DNA of 64,000 nucleotides from Schistocerca nitens (taxonomy: Eukaryota > Arthropoda > Insecta > Orthoptera > Acrididae). The stretch covers positions 1,058,286,432 through 1,058,350,431 of the forward strand of contig NC_064614.1 of NCBI RefSeq assembly GCF_023898315.1. The letters run 5' to 3'. The notes below the pieces were generated by a model that did no database searches, was not told the DNA's origin, and saw only the letters and a program-made list of their open reading frames with translations. Both the position numbers and the translations under genes were made by a program. Of the stretch, positions 10,446 through 21,421 are shown one piece after another. Every line of letters begins with the position of its first letter. Within the stretch, counting starts at the first letter, position 1.

Positions 10446-11060
10446 TGTGTGTCATCCGCCCTGATGTCATCCATTCCAACCAAGGGCCCTCCCCACGGGT
10501 GCCACCCAGCCACAGCAAGGGCCACCTGGCAGGATGGCCATTGTTGGGAGTCCCAATGTCCCAGGGAGATAGGCATCTACTCCGTGGCATACACAGGGAG
10601 TTAACAGCGCAGTCATCAGCAGAGAGATCCCTGTGTTGTCAGGGTGCTACAACCAACAGGGTACATGGCAGCCCCACCACAGTGGACTGGCTACCATGCT
10701 GGATATCAGGTGCAAAGAAGTCCAAGGTCGTTGTCGGCACAGAAAGCGACACAGCATTGTGCATGAAAAAAACCGCACCCAGGAATGTAGCCTCACCCAA
10801 GGGATGGAGAATGAGCGGCACTGCAATGCGACAACGAGAAAGTGGGCTAAAGATCTCAATGCATGATGGACACGATGCACCATGCAAAGCACCCTTCCCC
10901 AATTGGCTCACTCTCCGGGAAAATTTTGAAATATGGAGGTCAAACCCTACAGGGGACCATCGAGGACATGCCACTGGGTATTAGAGGTATCAGTGGGTAC
11001 AGTAATCTGGACCACGACCTCTGAAAAGTCTCTCTGTATGGTGGTACAATATGCAATGTG

Positions 11061-11769
11061 TGGTTTCCATTAGCACTAAAAAGAGCAGAAATGATGTTTG
11101 TGTCGATCTCTATTCTAATTTTCTGTACAGATTACGGAACTCCTGGAACTGAGGTGATGCAAAACTTTTTTTTAGATGCGTGTATGTTTCATCTAGACCA
11201 CTGATACTTTATTTCAATAAAACAAAAACATATTTGGTGACAAAAATATGTATTTTGTTGGGGTTGCAAGACAGATTTAAAGAATCTTCTCTGATTTCAG
11301 AAATAATGTTAGGAAAAATGTAGGCCCCTGGAAAGCAGTGTATAGGGCAGGGAAGAGTTGTGTAAGCCATCATAGGTACCGACCGCCAATAAAATGTTGG
11401 TTTGACGATGTTCACTTTTGTGGGTTATTACCCATAGTGTTATGTGTATTATTTTACGGGTACTGTGTGGGTTTTTCTTCAAGACATATGTGAGTACATA
11501 GTGTACGTGTCAGCCACTGCAACAATTTCCTCCTTCTTATTGTCCACACTTTCTAATATATAAACTACTTTCAAAGTGCCAAAATGTATCAGAATAAATA
11601 AAATGCCTATAAAATGCTGCACTGTACAATGTACTTGTGGTGGTACAGTTGCAATTCCTGAAATACATTGCCCGTGTCCTCTGGCTTGCCAAGGAGCACC
11701 GCAGTCCTGGCTCCAAGGATAAACCATGTTCATGTGTCACAGACACAATGACGATGAAATAAGACTTGC
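11061..11769. other. No gene recognised
   Basis: Minus-strand open frames at 11209-11415 and 11479-11746 have no recognised motifs or splice borders. The latter includes a Cys/His-bearing segment (CSLASQRTRAMYFRNCNCTT), but no domain could be named. Confidence 0.45.
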
Positions 11770-12150
11770 GCGAACACTCTGAGAATCAATACTAATAAGG
11801 ATAGGTAGCTGCTCACCATAAAGATGATCGCTGAGCCACAGACAAGCACGCAGAAAAGACAATCACACTCTCACAACTAAATTTGGTCACAGCCTTTGTC
11901 AGAATACAAGATCACACACATTCACACAAGCACTCAGACAACTCATGCGCACATGACCACCATCTCCGGCTGCTGCATCAACAGTCTGAGAATCAGATCC
12001 AAACTAACCACTCCTCACGCCTCTCGTCAGCAGCTGCTAGGCTAGCGACAAGAAATAGTGGCGGCACTGACTGCAATCTGAGGGAAGTGGTAGAAAAGGG
12101 AGAAGCAGTAAGAATGAGGTAGCAGGGAAGAGGCACACATACTCAGCTGC
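11770..12150. repeat. Dispersed repeat of a grasshopper-type family
   Basis: GGTAGCTGCTCACCATAAAG near 11805, a GAGCCACAGACAAGCACG block, a CA-rich middle (CACACACATTCACACAAGCA) and CATGACCACCATCTCCGGCT form the order I recall for an abundant interspersed repeat. The same family contributes 1316-1480. It is non-coding, with ends not defined here. Confidence 0.55.
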
Positions 12151-12419
12151 ACCAAGCCAACGACAAAGCACGACATCTCAGTGAACAGAACATTTCATCT
12201 ACCGAGACCAAAACGAAATTTTTCAAACTTTTTTTTTCAAATTTCCCTGATACATTTGAAATTCCCTGATTTCCAGAACTTGTGGCAACCTTGACAGCAA
12301 TCAGCCACATATTGGTGATGCGCGAAAGTACTGCGGATTCCAAATGAAACAGGTATATATGGTGCACGAGAAATCCAAAAAGCCACTTTGGAATCACGAT
12401 ATATGCCCTCCAGCTTCAA

Positions 12420-14640
12420 TGCACCAACAAAGATGGTGGTTGACTATTCGTTCGAATAGCTTACAAAGCCCATTTGTTACAGAGATTGGCCGGTAGTTAA
12501 AGTATCTGGGTTTCAGAACAGGAATAATACCCTCCAGCCATTAAAAGAGAAATATACTCTCCCACCAAATGGGCTTAAAAAGTCAGGGGATATGTTTCAA
12601 GCTGTCGGTACAATCACGTTTGAGCATTTGGTTGTGGATTTTGTCCGGTCCAGGGGCCTTGTGTCACTCTTTCAAAGTGCTGAAAAGCTCCCATTCACTA
12701 AAAGAGACATTGTATGATACAAAGCCTTGCACATGAAAAGATAGCAGGCAGCACTAAATAAGGTGTTTCCGCTCCAGCATGAGCAATTGTATCAACAGTA
12801 TCCTGTACCACTTTGTCGATATCAATCACATGACTAGCTGCAAACAGGGCTGCAGAGGAGAAAGCCTGTCACTACACTTTCCAAAACAACCAACATTGAG
12901 CATGTTCTACACGTCCGTGAGTGGAGAGTGAGAGAACAACAGGCAAATAGTCGCTGTCACGAAGGTAGCCAACGGCATGCCACTGTATCAGGGGTAAGAT
13001 ACTTGGGCTGCAAACTGCAAGATCAATAACTGAAAATTTTCTATGGGCCACAGTGAAATGGTCTGCAACTCCGGTGTTGAGTGGGCAGACATTTAATCTG
13101 AACAGAGGTGTTCTAATACTCTGCTTCTGTGAGACAGTGTTACCACTCCACAGAGTATTATAGGCATCAAGTCCTCCAATAAGAGGCAAAGGGCCGTGCC
13201 ACTAGCTCTTCCAGTGATAGGTGGACACTAATGACCACAGCTTCCAGTGCAGTGGTAAGGGGCACCTGCTCACTAAAAATATTGGAGCGTATGAAGGTAC
13301 AGACCCCACAGGATGCCCTCTCGACATTAACGCGATAGGTACAGTAGGGGTGGTAGTTTTTCAGAACAGGGAGGGGTGCTGCCATAAACCGTGTTTCATG
13401 AAGCATTATGCCAATTGCAATATGATGGAGTTTGGTCAAATGGCAATAATAACCATGAAAGTTACACTGGAGGAGGATTGGTGACAGGCCTAAGAAAGTG
13501 GCAAATTAAAATTATGGATGTGGTTACTTCACTACCGCCACCAGGTCATAGTCCACATGACTGTGCGATCCATCATCCATGTGCATAGGCTTGACTGCTA
13601 TGGGGCTAGGAAGCAGAATGTCTGAAGCCTAAGAAAAAAAAATGTACCTTTCTGCTTATCCTTCTAAGACATCGATTTTTGTAAAGATTGCCCCATTCTA
13701 TCTTCCGGGAGTGAAGAGAACTGTACTTTTCTTCAGCCCACAGCTGCTGGTCCTTGTCTTGAGAAGGGGCACACTGATGGGTGCCCTCATCCCTGATGCC
13801 AGAGGATGACTAGGCATCTCTGGCCACACCAATTGTGTGGGAACGGCTCATGCTATATGTGTAGGGGATGAAGGGTCTGATGTTCCCTCGCTCTACTGGA
13901 GGGCAGGCCCTGGAATATGAACAGGGCCTTGAGATGTCATGCAAGACACTGAGATGAGGACTGTGACAACTTGAAACTTGCATCTTCATAAGACATGCAG
14001 TCAAGTGTTTTATACTCTTGAATTTTCTTTTCCCTCTTGAACACTGAGCCCTGCAGCGAATGAGGAGTATAAGGGTCCAGACACTTGACACAGTGAGAGG
14101 GTTGGTCACAAGGGCTGCTCTCGTGGGACGCCCGTCCACATTACCTACAGATAGCCAGCCTCATTAGAACAGCGGCAGGACATGTGTCCAAACCTTCGGC
14201 ACATAAAACAATTCATCCGAGGAGGAGAGTAAGGCCTGACATCACACACAAACCATGACCTTAACCTTCTCAGGCAAAATTTTGCCATCGAAGGCTAGGA
14301 TAAAAGTGTCTACACTCTTATCTTTGGTCCCTTCTGGATGGGACAAACAAAATGGGACACTACACTGTACCAGATTAGTACGCAGCTCTTCATGAGTGAA
14401 GTGTTAGGTCCCAAAGGAAGAGAAAACCGTAGGATCTATCGAGCTTATTATGAGGAGAAATTGTGATTGGTATATCATCTAACTTGAGACTGGCCCGAAG
14501 TGCCTGTGGTTGGTGTGTGATGATTTTATCAGCAAATATCTGTTTCTCATCTTAACTATTGCCACAACGTCCTCAAACTGATCTTCAATATTTTCAATGA
14601 AAAACATTGGCTTACCATCCTGCAAGACAACATTTGCAAC
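12420..14640 (-). mobile_element. LINE B: second copy of the LINE A family, truncated
   Basis: The minus strand reads as ORF1 (about 14640-13800, including LAFDGKILPEKVKVMV near 14300-14260), then endonuclease fragments (13439-13167, HHIAIGIMLHETRF; 13189-12872, HFTVAHRKFSVIDLAVCSPS) and the start of an RT (about 12660-12430: RPGPDKIHNQML, WLEGIIPVLKP, then NYRPISVTN). The HFTVAHRKFSVIDLAVCSP segment aligns with HFSVAHGTYSAIDFWVCSP of LINE A. Sequence after the RT entry is missing, so the copy ends near 12420. Many frame changes; inactive. Confidence 0.75.
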
Positions 14641-17253
14641 ATTAGAAACAAGCTGTTAAGAGTCGGAACATTTTTGTAAAATAAAAAATGTGATGTACTG
14701 TGTGTCTCAGAACATTGGCTTATAGAATATCAAGTAGATTTGTTCATACCTAAAGAGTACATTCTGGCAGCTATAACGTATAGAAACGAGAGGAAAAAAT
14801 GGAGGCGCCGCAATATTTATCAGACAATGTACACAATTCTCTAAAATGGATGTTAAGTTCACACTCCTCAGAATTAAATGGCAAATCTACTTGTACAAGA
14901 CTGATAGACCAAAATATTGTAATTGTTAGCTTGTATATATCTCCAAACAGTAATGTTAATTTATTTTTCGAGAAATTTGAACAGATGATGACAAAAATCT
15001 TTAAACTCAAAACAAATGTAGCAATACGTGGTGATTTCAACGTCGACTTGCCAGACATAAGAACTCGGCACAAAAACATTCTTAAACCTACTCAGATCAA
15101 TAAATCTATATTATACTAACAATAGCCCGACATGTGGAAATGCGTTTGGACAATATTATAATAAATTTTTCAAGAGACCTATATAGTGTAAGCATTGCAG
15201 ATGAATGTTTTGCAGATCATGATCCTCTACTCTCAACATACCATTATACACAGTCAGATAAGAATTATAAGGTTGCAAATAATAAGCCAAGCATGACATG
15301 GATTAGAGGTCAGAAAGAGGAGTATGTCAAGTTATTCACAGACTCCCTCAGAAAGGTAAACTGGGACTGTTTACGAATATGACACAGATCAATCAACTGT
15401 TGAAACACCATAATAATTTCCTTAACACATACACTGACTTATGGTACTCTTGCTCACCAATGAAAAGAAACAGTATTAAACCAAATAAAAAAGGTAAAAA
15501 GCTTAAATGATACACTGATGTCCTTGCTAGTATCTGGGAAAAGATGCTTTCACTGTATAAAACACATAAAAACAATGGCAAATGTGGGAGAGAACAAAAT
15601 GATACTTATTATAAGACTACCTGAAATGTAAAAAACATTACAAAGCCAACCTTAAACTTGTCAAACAAGCTGCCTATGAAAAGTACACAGAAGGGGCCCC
15701 AAACAAATGCAAGGCTGCTTGGGATACTACAAAACAAAAACATACTTCTGCCCAAACACAAGATGTCCCACTTGAGCCCAAAAAGCTCAATAAATATTTT
15801 ACAACTACAGTAAATGAATTAAAATAAAAAAAAATTAAACAGTCAGACATACCACCAATTGATATACTTGCTTATCAGCTACTTAAAGGGCGTGAATTTC
15901 ACTGTGACCCTGTCACACCCACAGATATAATAAATATAGTTAAAAAAATTTCAAACTCTAAAACCATGGACTACTACTGGCTATCTAACTACACAATACA
16001 AAGGACAATACACCTCTTTTGCAATCCACTGTCTTATTATGAATAAATGCCTAGAAGTTGAGTTTTCCCTGATCAGCTCAAAATTTCTAAAGTTATACCT
16101 ATATACAAAAAGGGGGGAAAAACACTACCCTGAAATCTGTAGACCAGTGTCTATTGTATCAATCTTTTCCAAAATATTTGAAGCAATTTTCCACAAACTA
16201 AGAAACTATTTTGAAAAGTATGACCTTCTCTGTAGTAGACAGCACGGTTTTCGAAAAGGGAAAAATATCTCCTCTGCAGTCCTTTAAATAGTTAAGACAT
16301 CATCTGCATTTGAAAATAAACAAACAGTTTCACTTGAACTTTGTGATCTGAGTTAGGCATCTGATTATATCTCCTTTGACATCCTACAAGCCAAACTGAA
16401 GTATTACAGTATAAATAATACAGAGTTAGAAATAATCAACTCTTCTCTACATAACAGGAGACAATTTGTATCAATTCAAAATAGAGACTCTTTTATGAAT
16501 AGTGTCACATCTGGTGTACCTCAGGGTTCAGTCCTTGGTCCTTTCTTCTTCACTGTTGCAATTAAAGATCTGCTATCTTATGTTAGGTCTGAGCCAGTTA
16601 TCTATGTGGATGACACAACCTTAATCAGCACAGATCAGGATTTATCAAAGTTACACCATAAATCACAGAACACACTCAACACTAAACTGGTTCTCAGCTA
16701 ACAAACTTCTATGTAATCCAGAGAAAACTCCGGATCTGCAGTTGGGACTGGCAAAAGAGGAAGAACCAAAACTCTGTAGAACTGCTTGGAATACACATTG
16801 ATTCCAAACTTATCTGGCAACCCCATATCAACCAGGTCTGCAAAAAGTTATCAAGGGTGTCCTATCACATCTGGAAACAGATCTAGTGAGTAACAAGTAT
16901 CCCAGAACAGCTTACTTTGAACTTTTTCAGCCTCATATCTTATGCACCATTACTATGGGGCCACTCATGTCATGTCAGTGATGTACTAATGATGGAGAAA
17001 AAGGGGCTACAAATAATGTGCAAGGTTGGTCCAAGGAAACACTACCGTCCCTTATTCGTCAAAATGAAAATAATGACAGTGATAAATCTTTATATTTATG
17101 CATCGCTGATATATTCTACAAAGAACAGAACAGAATTAACACCAGAGAGAACATACACTTTCATGACACCAGAAACAGAGTACTGATATTCCTAGACAGT
17201 CTGACAAAAACAGGCAACACTCATAAAGTGAACTGTTTGAATTTATTGGAAAT

Positions 17254-17840
17254 ACGGAAGCGTCCGATCCCACCCGTCTGCTTTGACCCATGATGTCACA
17301 AATATGGCGGAAACAAAAACACACACACTTTCCACTAGAAGCCTAATGACACTCAACGGGACAAGCGCGGGAAATGGGGTGTCTTGGGTGGGGGGCAAAC
17401 TAAATATAAACAAATTTAGACACCTTGTGTAGCTACAACGTGTAAGTGAAGACAGCCATGCATGAATACCCACCCACCTCCCCAGGGGTCGTAACCCCTG
17501 CAACCCATAGAAGATAAAGATGCTTCAGTAGCTGATTAGTGGTTTTTGTCTTTTTAAAAAAAATCTCACGGGATAGAACAAACAGATCAGAAAGATAAAT
17601 ATAATAAAGTAAAACAGAAATTCGAGGAAACAAGATAATTAAAATAAGTAATAAGTGTTTTTAAATTTAAAAAAAAATCTCACGAGATAGAACGAACAGA
17701 TCAGAAAAGTAAATAAAATAAGATAAAACAGAACTGGAGACAGCCACACTCAAATCAAACTCCGCGCCGTCATGACGTCACACACGACAACACCCTTACG
17801 TCACGGGTCAAAGACGACGCGTGGGATCGGACGCTTCTGT
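17254..17840. mobile_element. MITE copy 1 (GAAGCGTC-type inverted ends) inside LINE C
   Basis: Inverted ends of about 43 bp: the left end reads ACGGAAGCGTCCGATCCCAC and the right end, complemented, ACAGAAGCGTCCGATCCCAC, with further pairing through CTTTGACCC. The 587-bp interior has no transposase. It contains a roughly 78-bp unit present twice (about 17550-17625 and 17660-17738, both with AAAAATCTCACGRGATAGAA). LINE C sequence resumes directly after it. A target duplication is not clear. Copy 2, with a different interior, is at 56543-57342. Superfamily unassigned. Confidence 0.8.
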
Positions 17841-18471
17841 CGACCCAAATTATTTAACAAATTACCACATACTGCACTCAATACACCTTTCAATAATTTT
17901 ATATGCCTATCATATGATGACAAGCAGATAGAAGAAGTGGACAGTGTAACATTCTTGGGATTACAGCTTAATAATAAATTAAACTGGGAGAAGCAAACCA
18001 CAGAACTGCTGAAGCATCTAAACAAATCTCCATTTGCAATGCGAATCCTATCCGACATAGTGGATATAAAAATGAAAAAGCTGGCATACTATGGTTACTT
18101 TCACTCCATTATGTCATATGGTATTATTTTTTGGGGTAATTCATCAAGCCAAGATAAAGTTTTCAGAGCACAAAAACGTGCAGTAAGAGTTATATGTGGT
18201 GTGAACTTAAGAACATCTTAAAGAGGCCTGTTTAGGGAACTAGGGATACTAACTACTGCTTCCAATATAGCCTATTTATTCCTTAATGAAATTGGTCATT
18301 AAAAATATATAATTTTTTCAAACCAACAGCTAAGTTCATGGAATCGATACTAGAAATAAGAATAATCTCCACAAGGATTTATGGTCATTTACTCATGTAC
18401 AAAAAGGTGTGCATTATTCAGGAACACACATTTTCAAAAACTTGCCAGCAGCCATAAAAAGCTTAACAACC

Positions 18472-18494
18472 GTGTGTGTGTGTGTGTGTGTGTG
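18472..18494. repeat. (GT)n microsatellite
   Basis: About eleven GT dinucleotides within the decayed 3' part of the LINE. Confidence 0.95.
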
Positions 18495-18680
18495 ATCCTT
18501 TCATATAGTGCTCATTAAAAAATATGACGATCATTCCACTTGGGACCTGGGGAAGGTACATTAGCTCATTTGTTTTAGTTGTAAATGTTTGCAATGTATT
18601 ATTGTTTTTCTGGCATGTTCTACATTCTGGAGGACCTCCTCACTATGGGTCAATTGGAATGAAAGTAATCTAATCTAAAA

Positions 18681-20047
18681 GTAAACTGCACAAATGGTTA
18701 ATAGATAATCCATACTACAGTCTCACAGAACTCTTGCATACTTGTAACATAGAAATTAAGTTTTAAGTCAATGATTGCAATACTGTACAGTTGATTAATG
18801 TAGCACAAATAATTTATACTTCAGTGAAATCATATTTGTAAGTGCAAATAAGTCAACATACATGAAAATACCAAGCGAATAAAACTGCAGAGACTGACAT
18901 TCCCGTTCAATTAAGTAATGGAGTTGTCAAAAAAGTAAGGACTTACAAATTGATGGTTGTCATAGTTAACAAGCATTTGAAGAGGAGGACCTATTTGCAA
19001 AGTATGCTCAAAGGTAAGCACAAACATTCTTAATGAGGAAGATGTCTAAAACAGTAAACACAGACATGTTATAAACAATACACCATGGTCTGGTCTACCC
19101 CCACTTATAATCCTGCATTTTAGTCTGAGGAAATGATGCACATACGCATATCTATAAGTTAAGTGACTTCAACGAAGGCTGTTACGTGAATTGCAAATCT
19201 GACCCTCAAGACAATCCGGCAGAAAAATTCAGGGAACTTTATGACAGTCCCTGCACTACATATACATGAAACGAAATAGTACCACCCAGTTGAACAGATA
19301 CATACACAATTAGAATAGGCACTACGACAAATACGGATGATTAACAACTTAGGAAATGGCTCAAGGTATCCGAGAGTGATCGTATCATTGCTGGGTGCAT
19401 TTTACATAAATTGCCACACAGAATAAAAAGCATTGAAAAATACATCTGTTTTGAGAAACAAATTACACAGTTATTGGGTCTCTCCAGCCGTGTATAGTTT
19501 AAATGAATACCTAGGTGCTAAACAGTAGAGACGATCTTGTTCAACGAGGGAGGCTGCCAGACAAAAGGCATAAATCACTCATTCCATGGTGTACACTACT
19601 GAGGTATGATGGCGAAATATTAATATTTTGATAATGTGAAGGTGAGCATGCGATTATCGTATTGCAGGTGATCACACAATTCTCGTGTTGAGAAGAGACT
19701 TAATATCCATGTTTCTTTCTCTTTCAGGTTCTGGAAAAACTTTTTCACGACAACTTCTCGATTGCTGAGCTATTTCTGTCGACATCAGTAAGTGATAAAT
19801 ATCACATTCCACTCACAAACAGTTCATTTCAACAGTTCGTATGAAGTTATTTCACTCATCCTACATTAAACGGGTAATCTGCAGCAATCTGGTAACACAC
19901 TACATGAGCTTTATTCAGAAACCGTAAAATGACATCTGCCGTAGCTGTCTTTCAGTAGTTACGTAACATTGTAACATTAGCGCACATATGTAAACACAAC
20001 AAATACAGGCACAAACATCGAACATTAACACATATTGTCGTCGTTTA
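18681..20047. other. Mostly AT-rich; two exon-like segments on the plus strand
   Basis: The segment 19728-19787 has a strong acceptor (TTTCTTTCTCTTTCAG) and a consensus donor (GTAAGTG), with an open 20-codon frame VLEKLFHDNFSIAELFLSTS. The segment 18974-19013 ends in AAAG/GTAAGC and can encode FEEEDLFAKYAQ, but its acceptor is weak. Neither is assigned to a gene. Both lie inside the presumed first intron of the minus-strand gene starting at 20084. Confidence 0.4.
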
Positions 20048-20084
20048 CCAACCTTCCTTCTTCTTAAAACTCCTGCTTTCGACA
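20048..20084 (-). CDS. Candidate first coding exon of a minus-strand host gene
   Basis: An ATG at 20084 (minus) opens MSKAGVLRRRK, a short basic start, then a splice donor. Two donors are possible: AAG/GTTGGT at 20052/20051, or TTG/GTAAAC at 20048/20047. The context upstream is promoter-like: GC-richer sequence and two E2F-type sites 56-126 bp before the ATG. No later exon is adjacent, as expected for long orthopteran introns; the minus-strand exon at 3553-3782 is the best candidate for a downstream exon. The protein is not recognised from eleven residues. Confidence 0.45.
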
Positions 20085-20139
20085 TTTTAAACAGTTTTTC
20101 AATCTGACACTACCTAACCATGATAAAACCAGTCCAACG

Positions 20140-20210
20140 TTTCGCGCCAAATGCAAAGCACAAAAAGAACTGCAATGCATCCGAAACACGTCTCACGTTT
20201 CGCGCCAAAT
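20140..20210 (-). promoter_or_regulatory. Pair of E2F-type sites upstream of the minus-strand first exon
   Basis: TTTCGCGCCAAAT occurs exactly at 20140-20152 and again at 20198-20210. It matches the E2F/DP consensus (TTTSSCGC, extended as TTTCGCGCCAAA). The 58-bp spacing and the position just upstream of a plausible first coding exon suggest a cell-cycle-regulated promoter. A further GC-rich palindrome, CTGGCGCCAG, lies near 20277. The sites are seen; regulation is inferred. Confidence 0.6.
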
Positions 20211-20349
20211 GGAACGTGCCAAAGAACTTTGTGGAAACCTTGCACATGCACAGCCCACACTACAGCCTTTGTCTTCTGGCGCCAGTTGCCATTTCCATAC
20301 TTCCGACTGGACCTCACGTCGGTCCAGTTTACAACATTGAGTCATCGGA

Positions 20350-21081
20350 ATATTGACAAAAGTGCAGTATTTAGCAGAAGAGAATACAGAGGCGTTGATA
20401 AAAACGAAATAGAGTAACAAATCTTGGTTGCTACAACTGATTCTCCTATAAAACTCATACATAGGAGTAGGGCCTAAAAACTGAAAAAAAAAACATTTTG
20501 TAATGACGAGGGTTACCCTGAGCAACACTTGGTGCATTGCGTAAACATGAAACTTTACTTTGCGTCAAAAATAGATTCAAATCTCCAAGACTAGGCTCAT
20601 TTATGAGACTATCAAACTTTGTACAGGCACGTCGATATAATATTTATATTCACTCATCAAAGGCAAAATTTATAACCACTATCATGGAATCACAATAATT
20701 TTCGAAACTGACAGGTTTACAGTAACACAATCCTCAACAAATTAACAACCAAAATCTTCACACTGACACAAAGTTGCACAGTATTTAAATACTGCACTAA
20801 CAAGACCATCCCAAACCGAACGTTTGCTTTTTGGCGGCTAATTTATCGTACATGTGTCTTGCTTCTTCATTTCCTCAGATTCAGGATCATTGTTTGTCGT
20901 GTAGCAGAGTAATTTTTCTCGCTGTGTGTGTATATACGTTTGGTATTATGGAGCCAGTTGAGATATGGCATGCTTGTTAAAAATATCAAAAAGTTTTTCG
21001 CTCTTGCATCAGTTGACTTTCATATCGGATATTTATTATTCTTGCTATCTAAGTCGATAAACAAGGAAATCTAGGGCTGTG
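20350..21081. other. No gene recognised
   Basis: AT-rich sequence with no open frame worth calling and no repeat recognised. Confidence 0.45.
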
Positions 21082-21421
21082 TAGCAACACGCAGCTGATT
21101 CGCTCGACGAGCTGTCACCATCATGGTTCATGCACCGGCCACCAGGAGCGGTGTGATCGGTTTCTCCATGCCGCAGTGCAAAGTTCTACGACCATTAATT
21201 TCTGTGTTTTAATTCTCAGTTGGTTCCCGAGCAAACTTGTACGGGCTCGTATGTTAATTAGTTATGCAAGAGCTTCTCTGTGGATTGTTGTAATTATTCA
21301 ACATATGAACGTGCCTAATTGTTCTGAATAAACCGCTGTCTCAAGATGTTGCATATCTGTTCTCACTGTACTAGAACTCAGCATACGTGTTAAATTTGGA
21401 AGTTAAGCAACAGAGTACAAT
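21082..21421 (+). repeat. 5' LTR of the Gypsy-type fossil
   Basis: Shared blocks with the 3' LTR include AATTCTCAGTTGGTT versus AATTCTCGCTTTGTT, and CTGTCTCAAGATGTTGCAT versus ATGTCTCAAGATATTGCAT. An AATAAA poly(A) signal lies near 21328. Ends are approximate. Confidence 0.6.

Larger units (their letters stand above)
4640..11060 (-). mobile_element. LINE A: zinc-knuckle/endonuclease/RT/RNase H non-LTR element, split by a DNA transposon
   Basis: Read on the minus strand this is a long non-LTR retrotransposon: 5' region (about 11060-10450), ORF1 (10445 to about 7200, interrupted at 7881-10035 by a DNA transposon), then ORF2 with an endonuclease part (about 6580-6310), the start of an RT (about 5900-5490) and RNase H (about 5200-4775). 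ORF2 with RNase H plus ORF1 with CCHC knuckles suggests the I/R1-type supergroup; the exact clade is not determined. The central RT, including the catalytic YxDD box, is absent: after an RT entry motif (VLKPGQNPLDVDSYPF) the frame passes to unrelated, C-terminal-like sequence. Dead copy. A second member of the family lies at 12420-14640. Confidence 0.8.
14650..18680 (+). mobile_element. LINE C: non-LTR element on the plus strand, split by a MITE, chimeric 3' part
   Basis: Endonuclease motifs: CVSEHWL near 14705, a GDFNVD box near 15030, and ADHDPL near 15205. RT motifs: CRPVSIVSIFSKIFE near 16138, HGFRKGKN near 16245, SGVPQGSVLGP near 16508, and the catalytic YVDDT near 16600. Thumb-like sequence continues to 17253, where a MITE begins. 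After the MITE, LFNKLPHTALN continues the same element. From about 17895 (DSVTFLGLQLNNKLNWEKQT) a second, 5'-truncated member of a related LINE follows, repeating the thumb region, so the locus is a fusion or two insertions. It ends near 18680 after an AATCTAATCTAA tail. Several stops and frame changes; inactive. Clade (CR1/Jockey-type) is a guess. Confidence 0.8.

Noticed and set aside
19728-19770. P-loop-like GSGKT in one frame
   Set aside because: That frame stops after about 13 residues and has no Walker B or upstream strand; chance in a short exon-like segment.
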